NCBI GenBank assembly: GCA_022457065.1
Contig: JAJGBQ010000003.1
Location: 3,534,001-3,598,000, forward strand
DNA from: Curvularia sp. ZM96
Taxonomy: Eukaryota; Ascomycota; Dothideomycetes; Pleosporales; Pleosporaceae
Direction: 5' to 3'
DNA length: 64,000 nucleotides
Shown in pieces: positions 44,260 to 55,373 of this stretch. The translations under genes and the position numbers were made by a program. Position 1 is the first letter of the stretch. Each line of letters begins with the position of its first letter. A model generated the notes under the pieces. That model was not told the DNA's origin. It searched no databases and saw only the letters and a list, made by a program, of their open reading frames with translations.

Positions 44260-45104
44260 ATGACCACTGTGCAAGAGATACCCGATGAGACGGCGTTCCA
44301 ATCTACCGTTTCCGCGCTCCCCGCATCCACACTCGCCGTCGTTTACTTCCACGCACCATGGGCGAAGCCATGCGAGCAAATGTCCGTCGTGCTCAAGACG
44401 CTTGCTAGCACATATCCAGCCGACGCGCCCATCTCTTTCCTCTCCATCAACGCCGAAGAACTGCCAGAAGTCTCTGAGGCTTACGATGTCACAGCGGTAC
44501 CATACATCGTTCTGCAGAAGGGTGGCAAAACTTTAGAGACAGTCTCAGGCTCAGATGCCTCCAAGGTACGAGCAGCAGTCGAAAAGCACGCCGGCGCTGG
44601 CAGCGGCCAGTCGAGTCTACCCCCCGCGCAAACCGTCACACGACCTCAAGAGAACGGCGACAACGCACAAGCTCCCGCGACCGCACCCGAACAGACCCAG
44701 GGCGAGCAACAGACAAGTAAGGAGGAGCTACATCAAAGGTTATCCGAGCTTGTCAAGGCAGCTCCAGTTATGTTGTTCATGAAGGGCACACCAAGCGCAC
44801 CGCAATGCGGCTTCAGCCGACAGACCGTGAGCATTCTTCGCGAAAAGGGAATTCGTTACGGTTTCTTCAACATATTGGCCGACGACGAGGTTCGACAGGG
44901 TTTGAAGGAGTTCGCCGACTGGCCAACGTTTCCTCAGTTGTGGGCCGACGGTGAGCTCGTAGGTGGTCTGGACATTGTAAGTATCCAAACCGAGTCTGCA
45001 AATGAAAGTACCATGCTAACAATATGCAGGTCAAGGAGGAGTTCGAGAATGATCCTCAGTTCCTTTCCCAGTATGCCGCCAATGCATCCAAGACCGCTGC
45101 TTAG
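44260..45104 (+). CDS. GRX4: Cytosolic monothiol glutaredoxin, Grx3/Grx4 type
   Basis: Exons 44260-44976 and 45030-45104 encode 263 residues. The N-terminal thioredoxin-like domain (1-115) has the degenerate site WAKPCEQM (Cys38) and the cis-Pro segment VTAVPYIVLQKGG. A Gln/Ala/Thr linker follows, then the monothiol glutaredoxin domain with CGFS (Cys183), MLFMKGTPSAPQ and WPTFPQLWADGELVGGLDI. CGFS proteins bind a [2Fe-2S] cluster with glutathione and supply or sense iron; in fungi they control iron regulators such as HapX/Aft-type factors. Start 44260 was chosen because the Trx domain begins there. It lies downstream of the element shared with MMS19. Confidence 0.92.
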
Positions 45105-46055
45105 ACAGCGACAAAACTAGGTGACGTGGTGGATACGGCAAAGCAAGACATAGCATTGGTTCCGTGTTGAAGGCGCGGTAGTTGTCACGGGGTTCTCTTC
45201 TGAGTGGTCGTGAGCTTAGTTGAACCTTGGCTGTCCAAAAGGTGCTTTGCAAGTAACAAAGGTAACGAGTGTTTTGAAAATATACACTCGTCAGCGACTT
45301 CATGGAGAGGCTCCATTGTCAAACGTAGGAGATGCGGCAGTAGTTACTTCCACGATCATGGACGTCGAGCGTGGAACAGCAGCATTGCTGTGAACAAGTT
45401 CCTCTTCGTTGTATATGCGGTCTTGAGTGATTACCACTATCTTATGCTTGTTAGTTTGCTACAAATATATCCTTAATGATACGATGTGGCGGATGTGGTA
45501 CACTAAAATGCGATCAAGCCTCCACTCCTATACTTAGCAATGTCGTAACAGTCATTGAGACTACTTTTATGGTCCCGGCCATGACGATGCCCACATCGGA
45601 ACATAGAGACTAGCCTCAGCCGAAGCGGTTCCCCGCCCATCTTCGTTCCTTCGACACACCTACCTTCATTGCAAAAACGTGTCCCACCACCGGCCATCGA
45701 GCCCGGAAAATATAGCCGGACGTTTATATGTCAACTAGTCTCGTGCATGCAAAACGCCTTTTTCTTTTAACAGCATGGTAGCATGCAGGGATGGCATTAA
45801 GTATGCTCTTCACCCAAACTTCGGACTCCGAAACAGCGGCAAGTTGCTGCAGCCTTCGGTGTGATGCAGGAATGCTGAAAATAAGAATTAAGTATCATCC
45901 GACCCGCATATGACCCGAGACGCCTTTGCTTTGTCGCTGTGAGATGTGTCTTTGATCTTTGCATTTCGCAATAACCATCCCCTACAGCAGGACTCTGTGC
46001 CTATACCCAGCCTTAATCTTTCGCTTCAAAAAACAATACGCTTGGGTTTCTGATC
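45105..46055. other. Intergenic
   Basis: 951 bp between two plus-strand genes. No gene, RNA or repeat supported. Confidence 0.55.
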
Positions 46056-46916
46056 ATGCCCTCCTCACCGCCCCCTTCGAAAATACCCCCAGTAAAACCA
46101 GACACCAAGTCTTTCCCGCGTATTCTCTGCCTCCACGGCGGCGGCGTCAATGCCACCATCTTCGAAGCGCAATCGCGTTCTCTCATCCGCCATCTACAAC
46201 ACTCATTCCGCCTCGTCTGGGCTGACGCACCCTTCTTCTGCGACCCACATCCAGATATCATCGGCGTTTACAGTGCCCATGCGCCCTTCCGGCGGTGGCT
46301 GCGGTGGCAAACCTCGCACCCAGAAGTAGACGAGGAAACCTGCATCGAAGAGATTGGATACGCCATGCGCACTGCCATGCAAGACGACGACCAAGCAGGA
46401 GGAACAGGCGAGTGGGTGGGCCTAATGGGATTCAGTCAAGGCGCAAAGTTATCTGCCAGTCTGCTTCTTGAGCAGCAAGCACGGGAAAATGAAGCCAGGA
46501 GACGAGGCGAAGCGGCACACATAACACCAGGTCCAACTGGCATCCCCGGCATCAACTGGCGGTTTGGCATTCTGCTGGCTGGACGAGCGCCCCTGAGTAA
46601 TCTCAACCCACGCTTGCTGAGCAGCAAGGCGCTCGTGAGCGCAGGAAATATTTCAGAGGGATTCGAGTTTTGTGCCGAGGTGGATGACGAGGCGACGCTT
46701 AGGGTGCCCACGCTGCATGTGCATGGTTTGGCGGATCCGGGACTCCATTTGCATAGAAAGTTGTTGGACGAGTATTGCGAAGAGGGGACGGCGACGCTGG
46801 TGGAATGGGAGGGTGCGCATAGGATTCCGCTCAAGAGTAAGGATGTCGATCCTCTGGTGGATGCGATTTACGACCTTGCTGAGGGGACAGGGGTGAAAGT
46901 GCTGAGGACAGTGTGA
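46056..46916 (+). CDS. FSH1-type alpha/beta serine hydrolase
   Basis: Intronless, 286 residues. The FSH1 (family of serine hydrolases) fold is clear: oxyanion region ILCLHGGGVNATIFEAQ, nucleophile Ser127 in GFSQG, Asp227 in HVHGLADPG and His255 in EGAHRIP. Relatives include yeast Fsh1-3 and the thioesterase-like LovG that releases polyketides. No polyketide synthase or other secondary-metabolism gene is nearby, so a general esterase role is more likely. No signal peptide. The product is slightly longer than yeast Fsh1 (about 240) because of a Pro-rich start and an Arg/Glu insert (ENEARRRGEAAH). Confidence 0.88.
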   Translation: MPSSPPPSKIPPVKPDTKSFPRILCLHGGGVNATIFEAQSRSLIRHLQHSFRLVWADAPFFCDPHPDIIGVYSAHAPFRRWLRWQTSHPEVDEETCIEEIGYAMRTAMQDDDQAGGTGEWVGLMGFSQGAKLSASLLLEQQARENEARRRGEAAHITPGPTGIPGINWRFGILLAGRAPLSNLNPRLLSSKALVSAGNISEGFEFCAEVDDEATLRVPTLHVHGLADPGLHLHRKLLDEYCEEGTATLVEWEGAHRIPLKSKDVDPLVDAIYDLAEGTGVKVLRTV

Positions 46917-48526
46917 GAGGGTTGGATTGGGGAGGTGGGATAGAAATCTCGAAATTCCGTTATTGAGATTTCTCTTTTGGTACTTTTCTTGAATATCTGG
47001 GGTTTGGAGAGGAAAGTTTTATAACGCTTTTGGAACGTCTCATAGACATACTCATCTTGTTATCTCATGACTTTGGCGCACTCTCTGGAAATACGGATTG
47101 TATAGCCGTGTTATTCCCCTCTGGAATGAGTACAGCGTGTCTAGCGGTATTATCTACAGGCAAACCTCACAACCTCTCAAAATAAATACGAACTCAACCT
47201 ATTCCATGTCATCCCTCAAACCATATTTCAATTCACTCCCACCCTTACTTACCCCACATCCTGAATTGGCCCACACCCCGCATCCCCCATCTATCTGTAC
47301 CATTATCTCGATCTTGATAAGCCCTCTAGCTATCCCATACATACAGCGCGCTAGGACGGAACATGAGGAGAGAAGGAACCGGGTCACGACCGGGCCGGGC
47401 CGGTTTCATGTCGATAAGGCTTAACCGTGCCGGTACCTCGGACGAATTCTTTCATACCGGGTTTCCTATCGGACATCAGGGTATAGACATGGGTTTGATC
47501 TGATATGGCAAAGGTATTCTATTGGTGGTTTAAGCGCGATGGTGTGGTGTGTACATTTCCTAAAAATGTAGTTCATCAAATAGTGGCTGCCATGGTGGAA
47601 GCAACTCTCAGATTGGAGGCTGTCTTGTTTGTTCTAAGCTGGGGGCTTACTGTGAGTAGATGATACCATTATTCTATGCCGGATTCGCTTTTTGAGTATT
47701 CCAGGTATATGGGCGTTGGACTTGGCTTGATGCTTTGCATAGTTTCCGGATGCAGTTCAGACTTCGTCTAAACAATTGGAATATGGTCGGTGCATTTGTA
47801 TAGTACGTTAGGGTCTCAGGTTCTAAAATAGGACAAGAGCCGACTGGCTATGTCATCTGATGCTTTATTCATGCTGTGTTATCGCCTTCTCCTAGATGAC
47901 GCTAGACTAGCTTCCATATGTAATGTGAGGGTGCGAAGCAGACGGTAAATGATGGAGATTGTGACCTAGGAGAAGCCAAACCACATGATTGGTCAATGAT
48001 AGAATTGTACGTAATCCTGGTGAACGGCGTCAACTATTAAACTTCTCGAGCTGGAGCAAAATAAACACTGTCGCTCCTCCCAACAAAATATTCGTGTATT
48101 CCAATAATTTGATTTGACGTGCGGTTACCACAGAACTATTACGTTTAGAAATGCAAGCTGAAAGCAGAGACAGGAGAATTGTCAGCACCACCCCGCCGCC
48201 AGCATCTGCAATGTGCCTCTTCTCGTGATGTGTTGTAAGCTGGAGGAGGGGCATTGCAGACAGGGGACAACCCCGCTAGCTAGTGATGGCGAGGGGACAT
48301 GGCACCAGTTGCACACCGATAGTTTCGTATAGGTAATGGTTTGCAAAGGCTCTGGGCCGGTGACGAGGGCGAGGTACGTTTCATGGTCGCCTTCCTAAAG
48401 GGAACCGGGAATAGACGAACCCTGAGCGAATCGGAGTCGAGCGTCTTCCGCGTTAGAAAGTCACCCTCGCATATCTTCGGCTCCACGCGCTTCTCGAGAT
48501 GCCGCACGCCCTACGAAACTTTCGAC
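46917..48526. other. Intergenic, 1.6 kb
   Basis: No supported gene. Two short frames (47098-47424 plus, 48030-48254 minus) were considered and rejected. 47380-47410 has a small GGGCCGG-type internal repeat (CCGGGCCGGGCCGG). Confidence 0.5.
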
Positions 48527-49911
48527 ATGGCCATGCAGCGGCCACTCATATATTTCCCCCGGCGCATCTATAGTACGTGGACCTCTCCACGCACGGTCCA
48601 ATTGACCTAACACATCTCCAAGAAACCTCTTTAACTGCGAGCATTCGAGCCGTTGCCACACCTGTCGTCCGCCCCGCGAGCCTCTCCCTACGCCATCTGC
48701 ATACCTCGACAGCACGTTTCAGCATGGGCGAATTCGACCAGTATGCTACCATGAGCAGCAAGAACCTACAAAATGGCACACTCTCGGACAGCATGGCCTG
48801 GGGCAGTGAAAAGAACCCAGCCGCTTTCGACTTGCGCTCAGATGTGCACACAACACCAACCATGTCCATGCTCAAGGCCATTCAACAATGTACTTTGCTC
48901 GACGATGTCTTCATGGAGGACCCTACCACATTGTCTTTGGAGCGCTTTATTGCGGATCTGAGCGGAAAAGAAGACGGACTTCTGGTTCTTTCAGGCACCA
49001 TGGGCAACCAGGTTGCATTTCGGGCACACCTTACCTGTCCTCCACACGCTGTGATTGTGGACCGACGAGGCCACATTGTCAACTACGAGGCAGGAGGTGT
49101 AGCCACCTTGTCCCAGGCCATGGTTCAAGCTCTTGACGCAACAAACGGCACATACCTCACTCTGGAAGACATCCAGAAATATACAGTACTCTCAGACGAC
49201 GTTCACGCCTGCCCAACGCGCATGATTTCTCTCGAAAACACACTGAACGGCGCCATCATGCCGCTCTCTGAAGTCAAGCGGATATCGGCCTGGGCGCGCC
49301 AACATGGTATCATCATGCACTTGGACGGTGCACGCTTGTGGGAAGCTGTAGCTGCCGGCGCCGGTACCCTGAAAGAGTTCTGCGCCGAATTCGACAGTAT
49401 CAGTCTATGCATCAGCAAAGGACTCGGCGCGCCTATTGGTAGTCTCCTCGTCGGCACAAAGGCGTTCATCAAACGCAGCCGCTGGATTCGCAAGTCAATT
49501 GGCGGAGGCTTGCGCCAAGCGGGTGTCATCGCTGCTCCGATGCGTGTTGCCATTGAGGAGACATTCCTTGGTGGGAAGCTTGTACAGTCGCACAACAACG
49601 CAAAGAGGGTTGCAAAGTTGTGGACCGACTTGGGAGGTAAGCTGCAATACCCAGTAGACACCAACATGGTCTGGCTGGACCTGGGCGCCCATCAGATTGA
49701 ACGGAACCAGTTCATTGAGCTAGCAGAGAAGTATGGAGTCAGAACGGGCAGCCATAGACTTGTTGTGCACTACCAGATTGGAGAAGAGGCGATTGAAGGG
49801 CTACGGAAGACCTTCACAGAATTGTTGACAGGCAAAGAGTCAGCCGGCAAGAAGGCTGAGGCGCCGCACGACCCGGAGGATCTGAAGCTGAAGGGCAAGG
49901 GCGTAGAGTAG
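48527..49911 (+). CDS. GLY1: L-threonine aldolase (PLP enzyme) with likely mitochondrial presequence
   Basis: Exons 48527-48572 and 48623-49911 (50-bp intron, GTACGT donor, CCTAAC branch) encode 444 residues. The beta-eliminating lyase fold shows FDLRSDVHTTPTMSML at the start, the substrate loop GTMGNQVAFRAHL and HLDGARLWEA. The PLP Lys is Lys281, in CISKGLGAPIGS. The enzyme cleaves threonine (or allo-threonine) to glycine and acetaldehyde. The spliced N-terminus (MAMQRPLIYFPRRIYKTSL, then Arg/Ser/Leu-rich to HLHTSTARFS) is Arg-rich and acid-free, like a mitochondrial presequence. Initiation at 48724 (MGEFDQY) would give a cytosolic form. The 25-residue Lys/Glu-rich tail is not part of the fold. 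Confidence 0.88.
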
Positions 49912-50301
49912 AGCAGGCGGTGATTTTCCAGCCACAGTAAAATATTAGTCATGCGATAAATAGACCAATTAGATGCCTACGCTCAGCCACGTAGGCCCTC
50001 CGATCCTGAGTACCTGCATAGCTAGTGCCGCGTTATACCGAAAATCGCCCAGAATCTGGGGACTGCCAACGCTTCCAAGACGACGCTATTACGTTCAACT
50101 TTGGCTCCCATATGTAGGTTGTAGAAACAGTCTCCACAGCGAAATGACGTCAAAGCCGAGCTCGTCATAGAGCTGCTGGAGATGACACGGCCAAGATGGA
50201 GGCTGAGAGGCGGTACCAGTATATCAGCCACCTCCAGACGGCTTGTGTTTCTTGCTAACCAATAACAAAAAAAGACGCCGTCTCTTTAACTCTATACGAT
50301 C
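49912..50301. other. Intergenic
   Basis: 390 bp between two plus-strand genes. No feature recognised. Confidence 0.55.
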
Positions 50302-51399
50302 ATGCACAAGCCGATCCGTGCCATCGCCCTTGTGCCAAAAAGCTATCGGCAGACGTCACTTCTTTCCAGAGGATCCGCGGGAACCGGGGCACAGCGAACT
50401 ATTTCTTTGAGTGCAACTTCTTCAAAGCTCTTTTCTTCTTGCTCAGCACGCCTGTTTTCTATACACACTGCAAAAATGGTACCACCGATCGCACAAAATC
50501 GCACCGTGATCTCAAACCACCCGGACAAGGTTCGCATGCTTGTTCTTGAGACAGATGAGACACATCCCGATACACAGAAAGAGATTGGTTCCTTTGGGGT
50601 TGTACTTGGTGAACTTTTGAAAAAAGCTGGTGACGAGCATGACCCACAACTAGGCATCGAAACGACCATGCAATATATTGTTGAGCCAGAGGGTGGCCAA
50701 GTGCCTAAGGCAGAAGAAATTTCAGACGATGTACATGCTATTCTGATTACAGGCAGCTGTTGGGATGCCCATGGCGACGATGCCTGGATTCTCAAACTCA
50801 TGCAATTCATCCGAGGTTCGTGCATGGCGATTCTGGAATCATGGCTAAAGCGATGACTGACCAAGTCTTCAGATGTCTGGCAGAACCGTCCTGATATCCG
50901 CTTCACAGGAATCTGCTTTGGCCATCAGATCCTCTGCCGCACACTTGGATCTACTGTAAAGCCAGAGGAAAACGGCGAGTGGGAACTGTCACACCATCCG
51001 ATTCAACTTTCCAACCTTGGTCGCGAACTCTTCAACCTTCCTGAGACTGAAGACAAGATCCATCTTCACCAAATGCATCTGGACCATGTTGTTGATCCCC
51101 CTTCGCCAGAAACAACAGACTTGTTACCAAAGGGTACCAAGGTACATGTTTGGGGTACAAGTGATCATACCGGTGTGCAGGGCGTGTATATCCAGAAGAG
51201 GCTATTTACCACACAAGGACACATGGAGTTTGACGAGAAAATGGTCAGAAGACAACTCGAGATGAGGGTCAAGAGTGGCAGTGTGAGTAAGGAGGATGCC
51301 GACGAGGCTGCCGAAAGGGCCGATTGGATGCATGATGGATTACTGGTGGCAAAAGCCGTGCTTAGATTTTTCCATGGCGACGACGACCGGTACAATTAG
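50302..51399 (+). CDS. Class-I glutamine amidotransferase-like protein
   Basis: Exons 50302-50815 and 50873-51399 encode 346 residues from the first ATG. The GATase1 triad is complete: Cys186 in TGICFGHQILC, His288 and Glu290 in TTQGHMEFDE. The oxyanion strand AILITGSCWDAHGDD is also present. These stand-alone proteins resemble yeast YLR126C and GMP-synthase glutaminase domains; the acceptor is unknown. The first 58 residues are Arg/Ser-rich and acid-free (SYRQTSLLSRGSAG, SSCSARLFSIHTAK), a probable mitochondrial presequence. A second in-frame ATG at 50476 (MVPPIAQ) would give a cytosolic form. The donor GTTCGT is weak but the junction is in frame and matches the family. Confidence 0.86.
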
Positions 51400-52317
51400 C
51401 ACGACATTCTGGCCTTGATATCTTGAGAGAGACTACCATTCATGAAGACATGATGTTGGCGTTCAGGCATCGGGAACTGCATAGGAAGAGAACTTAAGTG
51501 TGTATTACATATGCTTATGGTGTAGTATGGGGCCTTTCAACACCAGTCAGCCATCTTTTATTTTAAGTTTCTCTGATTATTTTCGGATCTATCGGGGCAT
51601 TGGTTGCTTTGTTTGCTCAAGTGCATTGATCCAGATTGCGCTATACCAGAGTCGACATGAATCATGGGGATTGCAGTATTGGAATAGGCCGAGGTTGCTA
51701 CACACCGCAACACATATGGAGTCGGCACAAACCACCCCCTATTCCAGAAAATTTGTCTCGGCCGTCAGTTCGTCGCTCCGCAGGTACAAATACTGGAAGG
51801 ACCGCTTTTCGGCATGGTATAGTCCGATGTTGCCCGGTAATAGCTATCATAGTCGTTATCTCCGGGTGACGCCTTGGGCCACATGACTCGGTCCTCCCTA
51901 CCACTGTGTACTACACATTCAAACTATCACAGCGAGTCCATACACACGGATCATGTAACTATTGGTGAAGTCAACGGTCAAAATCGGCGAAATTGCTCTC
52001 CTTGCCAGCATATAGCAAGTTTTTTTGGTATGCCCATACGGGCTGAAAGAGTTATCGAGGTTGACCGAGCGAACCATGGCAATCGCATCCTCTCCACATC
52101 CCGTACTAGCGCGCCATCCAGAGGCGACTGCATGCATGCGTCAAGTGTGGAGACATGCACATGATGTGCCCAACAGGCGTCTCGAATCCGGAATCCTTCC
52201 ATCTCGAGACACCGTTTGCTGTTCCGATAAGCTACAAACATCTCTGAATCTGTTCAGCGCCTTCCCGCAAACCCAAGACCCATCTCATCTCTCTGATTAA
52301 GCAGTGACGACATTGAC
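51400..52317. other. Intergenic
   Basis: 918 bp between two plus-strand genes. A 128-codon frame at 51500-51886 lacks family signal. No RNA or repeat seen. Confidence 0.5.
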
Positions 52318-54048
52318 ATGGTGACCTCCAACAATTCAGCGAGCGATGTTGATGTAGAGAGTGCGAACGACAAGGTAGCAAGCCAGGAGTTGGATGTTGA
52401 AAAGACGGCTGAGCAAGAGGTTGCAGAGCAACAAGCTCCCGAAGAGCCATATTCGGTCTTCAGCAAAGGAATGAAAATATGGATCATAGTCCTCGTTTCA
52501 ATCTCTGCTTTGATATCGCCCTTTGGAGCCGCCATGTTCTTGCCGGCACTCAACGTCATATCTGACGTTTTGGATATCACTCCTGTGCAGGTCAACGTCT
52601 CGCTTACAACGTTTATGGTATGTGTGAACGAGTTTATTCAATCGGTGTAGATGGAGCCAAATCGTTTGGCACGGTCTGGGTTTTCGTAGCCCTCACACTT
52701 TACTCCCTTCACTGCATGGATCAATCCCACAGTCAACAACTAACGCTCGTAGATTGCGCAAGGTATAGCTCCGGCTTTTCTCGGTACACTATCTGACAAC
52801 AATGGACGAAGATTGACATTCATCATATGCTTTGTCATCTACTGCATCGGCAATATTGGCCTCGCACTCCAGACAAACTACATCGCGCTGCTCCTCCTGC
52901 GCATGGTCCAAGCAATCGGTGGCTCAGCCGCCATCGCACTATCAATGGCCGTTGTAGCAGACATATCCACATCAGCCGAGCGCGGTACTTACATGGGCTA
53001 CACCCAAGCTGGCATTCTGATGGGTCCAGCTTTTGGTCCTACAATCGGGGGCCTTCTAGCACGCTATCTCGGTTGGCGTGCCATCTTCTGGTTCCTAGCG
53101 ATATTCTCCGGTATTCTTCTCATAGTGTTCGTCTTTTTCTTCCCGGAAACCTGTCGTAAAGTAGTAGGAAACGGGTCCATACCGCCACAAGGTGTTAACC
53201 GCTCGGTCGTAAGCTGCATCCAGCAGCGAAAACTCGCGAAACGGTCGCCTGGTCAGGCCAGTCCCAGCCCACCAAAAAGAAAGACCGCTTGGCCAAACCC
53301 TCTAGCTACATTGCGTATCTTAGCGGAGAAAGAATCCGGCATCCTCCTTCTTTACAACGGTCTGTTTTTTACAGGCATGATGGTGACCATAGCAACTATC
53401 CCCGACTTGTACCAGGAAGCATACGGCCTGGATGAACTCAAGATTGGTTTATGCTACATTTCCAACGGCGTTGCTTCACTTATCGCCTCCATCGGCATGG
53501 GACGCGTCGTAGACTGGAACTTCCGGCGCCACGCAAAAGCCGTCGGCATGGTCATTACCCCCGGCAAGCAACAGGACCTAAGTAACTTCAACATTGAACG
53601 TGTACGGTTACAGGTTCTGGTCCCCGCGCATATCCTTGGCATCTTTGGTCTCGTCGCTTTTGGCTGGACGCTGCGCTTCAAGACGCACATTGCGGGACCC
53701 GAAGCGTCGCTTTTCGTTATGGGATTCTTCATCACTACCGCATTTAATGTTACCAATGGGCTACTTATAGATCTGCATCGCGATCAGCCTGCTGCCGCCA
53801 CTGCAGCGGTCAATTTCGCGAGATGCTTGATGAGTGCGGGTGGGTCGGCGGCCATTCTGCCTATGTGTCATGCCATGAACCCTGGCTGGGCGTTTACTTT
53901 CATTGGCCTAGTATATGTGGCTTTGTTGCCGGTGGCCCTGTGGGTTATGAGGGATGGGATGAAGTGGAGGCAGGAGTTAGCGGAGAAGAGGAGAAAGGCT
54001 CAGATGGAGAAGGATGAGGCGCAGTCGGATAGGACTGACGGGGCATGA
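52318..54048 (+). CDS. MFS transporter, DHA1 (drug:H+ antiporter-1) type
   Basis: Exons 52318-52617 and 52753-54048 (135-bp intron with CTAAC branch) encode 531 residues. After a Glu-rich cytosolic N-terminus of about 55 residues come about 12 membrane segments. MFS motif A is GTLSDNNGRR, completed across the splice region. The antiporter motif C region is MGPAFGPTIGGLLARYLGW. The central loop (about 285-330) is basic. This pattern is typical of fungal plasma-membrane exporters of drugs, polyamines or metabolites (Qdr/Flr1-like). No biosynthetic cluster accompanies it. The intron is longer than neighbours but contains no in-frame coding extension. Confidence 0.88.
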
Positions 54049-54464
54049 ATTGTTCTCCTAGCGTCTAATTTGCTTATTCAAGAGCGTTGTTTCAGTTACC
54101 ATTCTCTTGGCGAGAGGCTGCCCTAATTTCCCATGCTGGCTCTCCATGCAACTGCTCAAGGCTGTCTGCCTCAGCCTCGGCTAACTGCAAAGAAGTGTGA
54201 CCGACGTATCAAGGCTGATCCCATCACAATACAAGAAGGTGTCTTCTCAGGGAAATCCGTCTAATACCAAGAACAAGAGTACAAGGTTATGAAAACTACG
54301 AACCCAGCTGCGCCTGGCAAGCCTAACCTTCTACATACCGAAGTGAACCATGTCTCATTCTAAACAATACAAAAAGAAGACAAGTACGTTACAAAATCAC
54401 GAGATTCATAATACAAGAACCCTCCAAATCAGATCTTTGCCCTTCTTCCATACTCATCCCTCAT
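54049..54464. other. Intergenic (convergent 3' ends)
   Basis: 416 bp between the convergent MFS and Spherulin-4 genes. Nothing recognised. Confidence 0.55.
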
Positions 54465-55373
54465 TTACGCCTTCCACCCTGTCCCCCACCCTTTACCCTT
54501 CCCCACCGCCGTCACCAAACCCTGCCAAACATCGCTGAAATCATGATATCCATTCCCTTCAATACCACTTGTCAGAAACACCCAGTCGGCCGCCTCTTCA
54601 ACCTTAGCCACTACATAACTCAATACATCCTGATTGAGCCTTGGGACCGAGTGCAAGATGATACCCATCTTGGAATTTGGCACCGTGGCCTTCGCAAGCG
54701 GTGTCATGGTGTCTTTGTCGAGGTATTTTTCAAATGTTTCTTCGAAGACAACGGTGAGGTCGGTGAGGTTAAAGTACGAGTCTGCGAGGTAGCCGGGGGC
54801 GGCGAGGTTGGCGGGTGGGATAAGGCCTGGGTTGTGCGCTACGAAACCATTCTTGAACGTTGTGCTGCGGTTTTTGACTGCGTGGGTGGCGCGCTCCAGG
54901 TAGGTGTATGAGGCTGGGCTGAAGGTACTGGGTGTTTCGTCAAAGACTGTTATTGGGTTAGCACTTGTGTATGAAGCAGAGGGGAGGGGGTAAATATAAC
55001 TTACAGATGCCGTCGACGCGCATGCGTGTGGAGTTTGTTAGCCGTGGCCAGCTGGAGTAGGTGTCGATCTCGCCCAGGACGCTTTCAATTGGCTTAGTTG
55101 TGTAGTGTGTTGCGACGTAGCCCAAGGTGCGAATGTTAGGGTACTCAGATAGTTTGGGAACTTCGTTCAGGTACACTGAGTCAGGCAGCGATCCCATGCA
55201 GGGCCCTGAACAGGGATTGAGCACAACTGTGAAGGAGACATCGCGGTGAGCCTTTGCTCTAGAGTCTATTAGTAGGGAAGGTGTGATATATGTGAGCATA
55301 CATACGCTGCATATAATGGATCCCAAGCGCCCGGACTGGGGTATACGTATAGAGGGAGCAGAATAGACATCAT
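54465..55373 (-). CDS. Spherulin-4 (spherulation-specific family 4) protein
   Basis: Exons 55306-55373, 55005-55258 and 54465-54946 encode 267 residues; both splices restore family sequence. Diagnostic segments: SILLPLYVYPSPGAWDPLY at the N-terminus, FTVVLNPCSGPC, GYVATHYTTKPIESV, DGIFFDETPS (catalytic-like acidic cluster made by the second splice), FVAHNPGL and the C-terminal WVFLTSG. The TIM-barrel-like fold resembles glycoside hydrolases, and fungal members are reported as cell-surface or spore proteins. No signal peptide precedes the domain here, which is common in the family. Two adjacent ATGs (55373, 55370) could start it. Confidence 0.87.

Noticed and set aside
47098..47424. 108-codon plus-strand frame as a gene
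   Set aside because: Pro/Ser-rich composition, no motif, no promoter or splice context; equally good frames occur by chance in this gap.
48030..48254. 74-codon minus-strand frame with hydrophobic segments
   Set aside because: Hydrophobic pieces alone are not evidence; no conserved motif or gene context.
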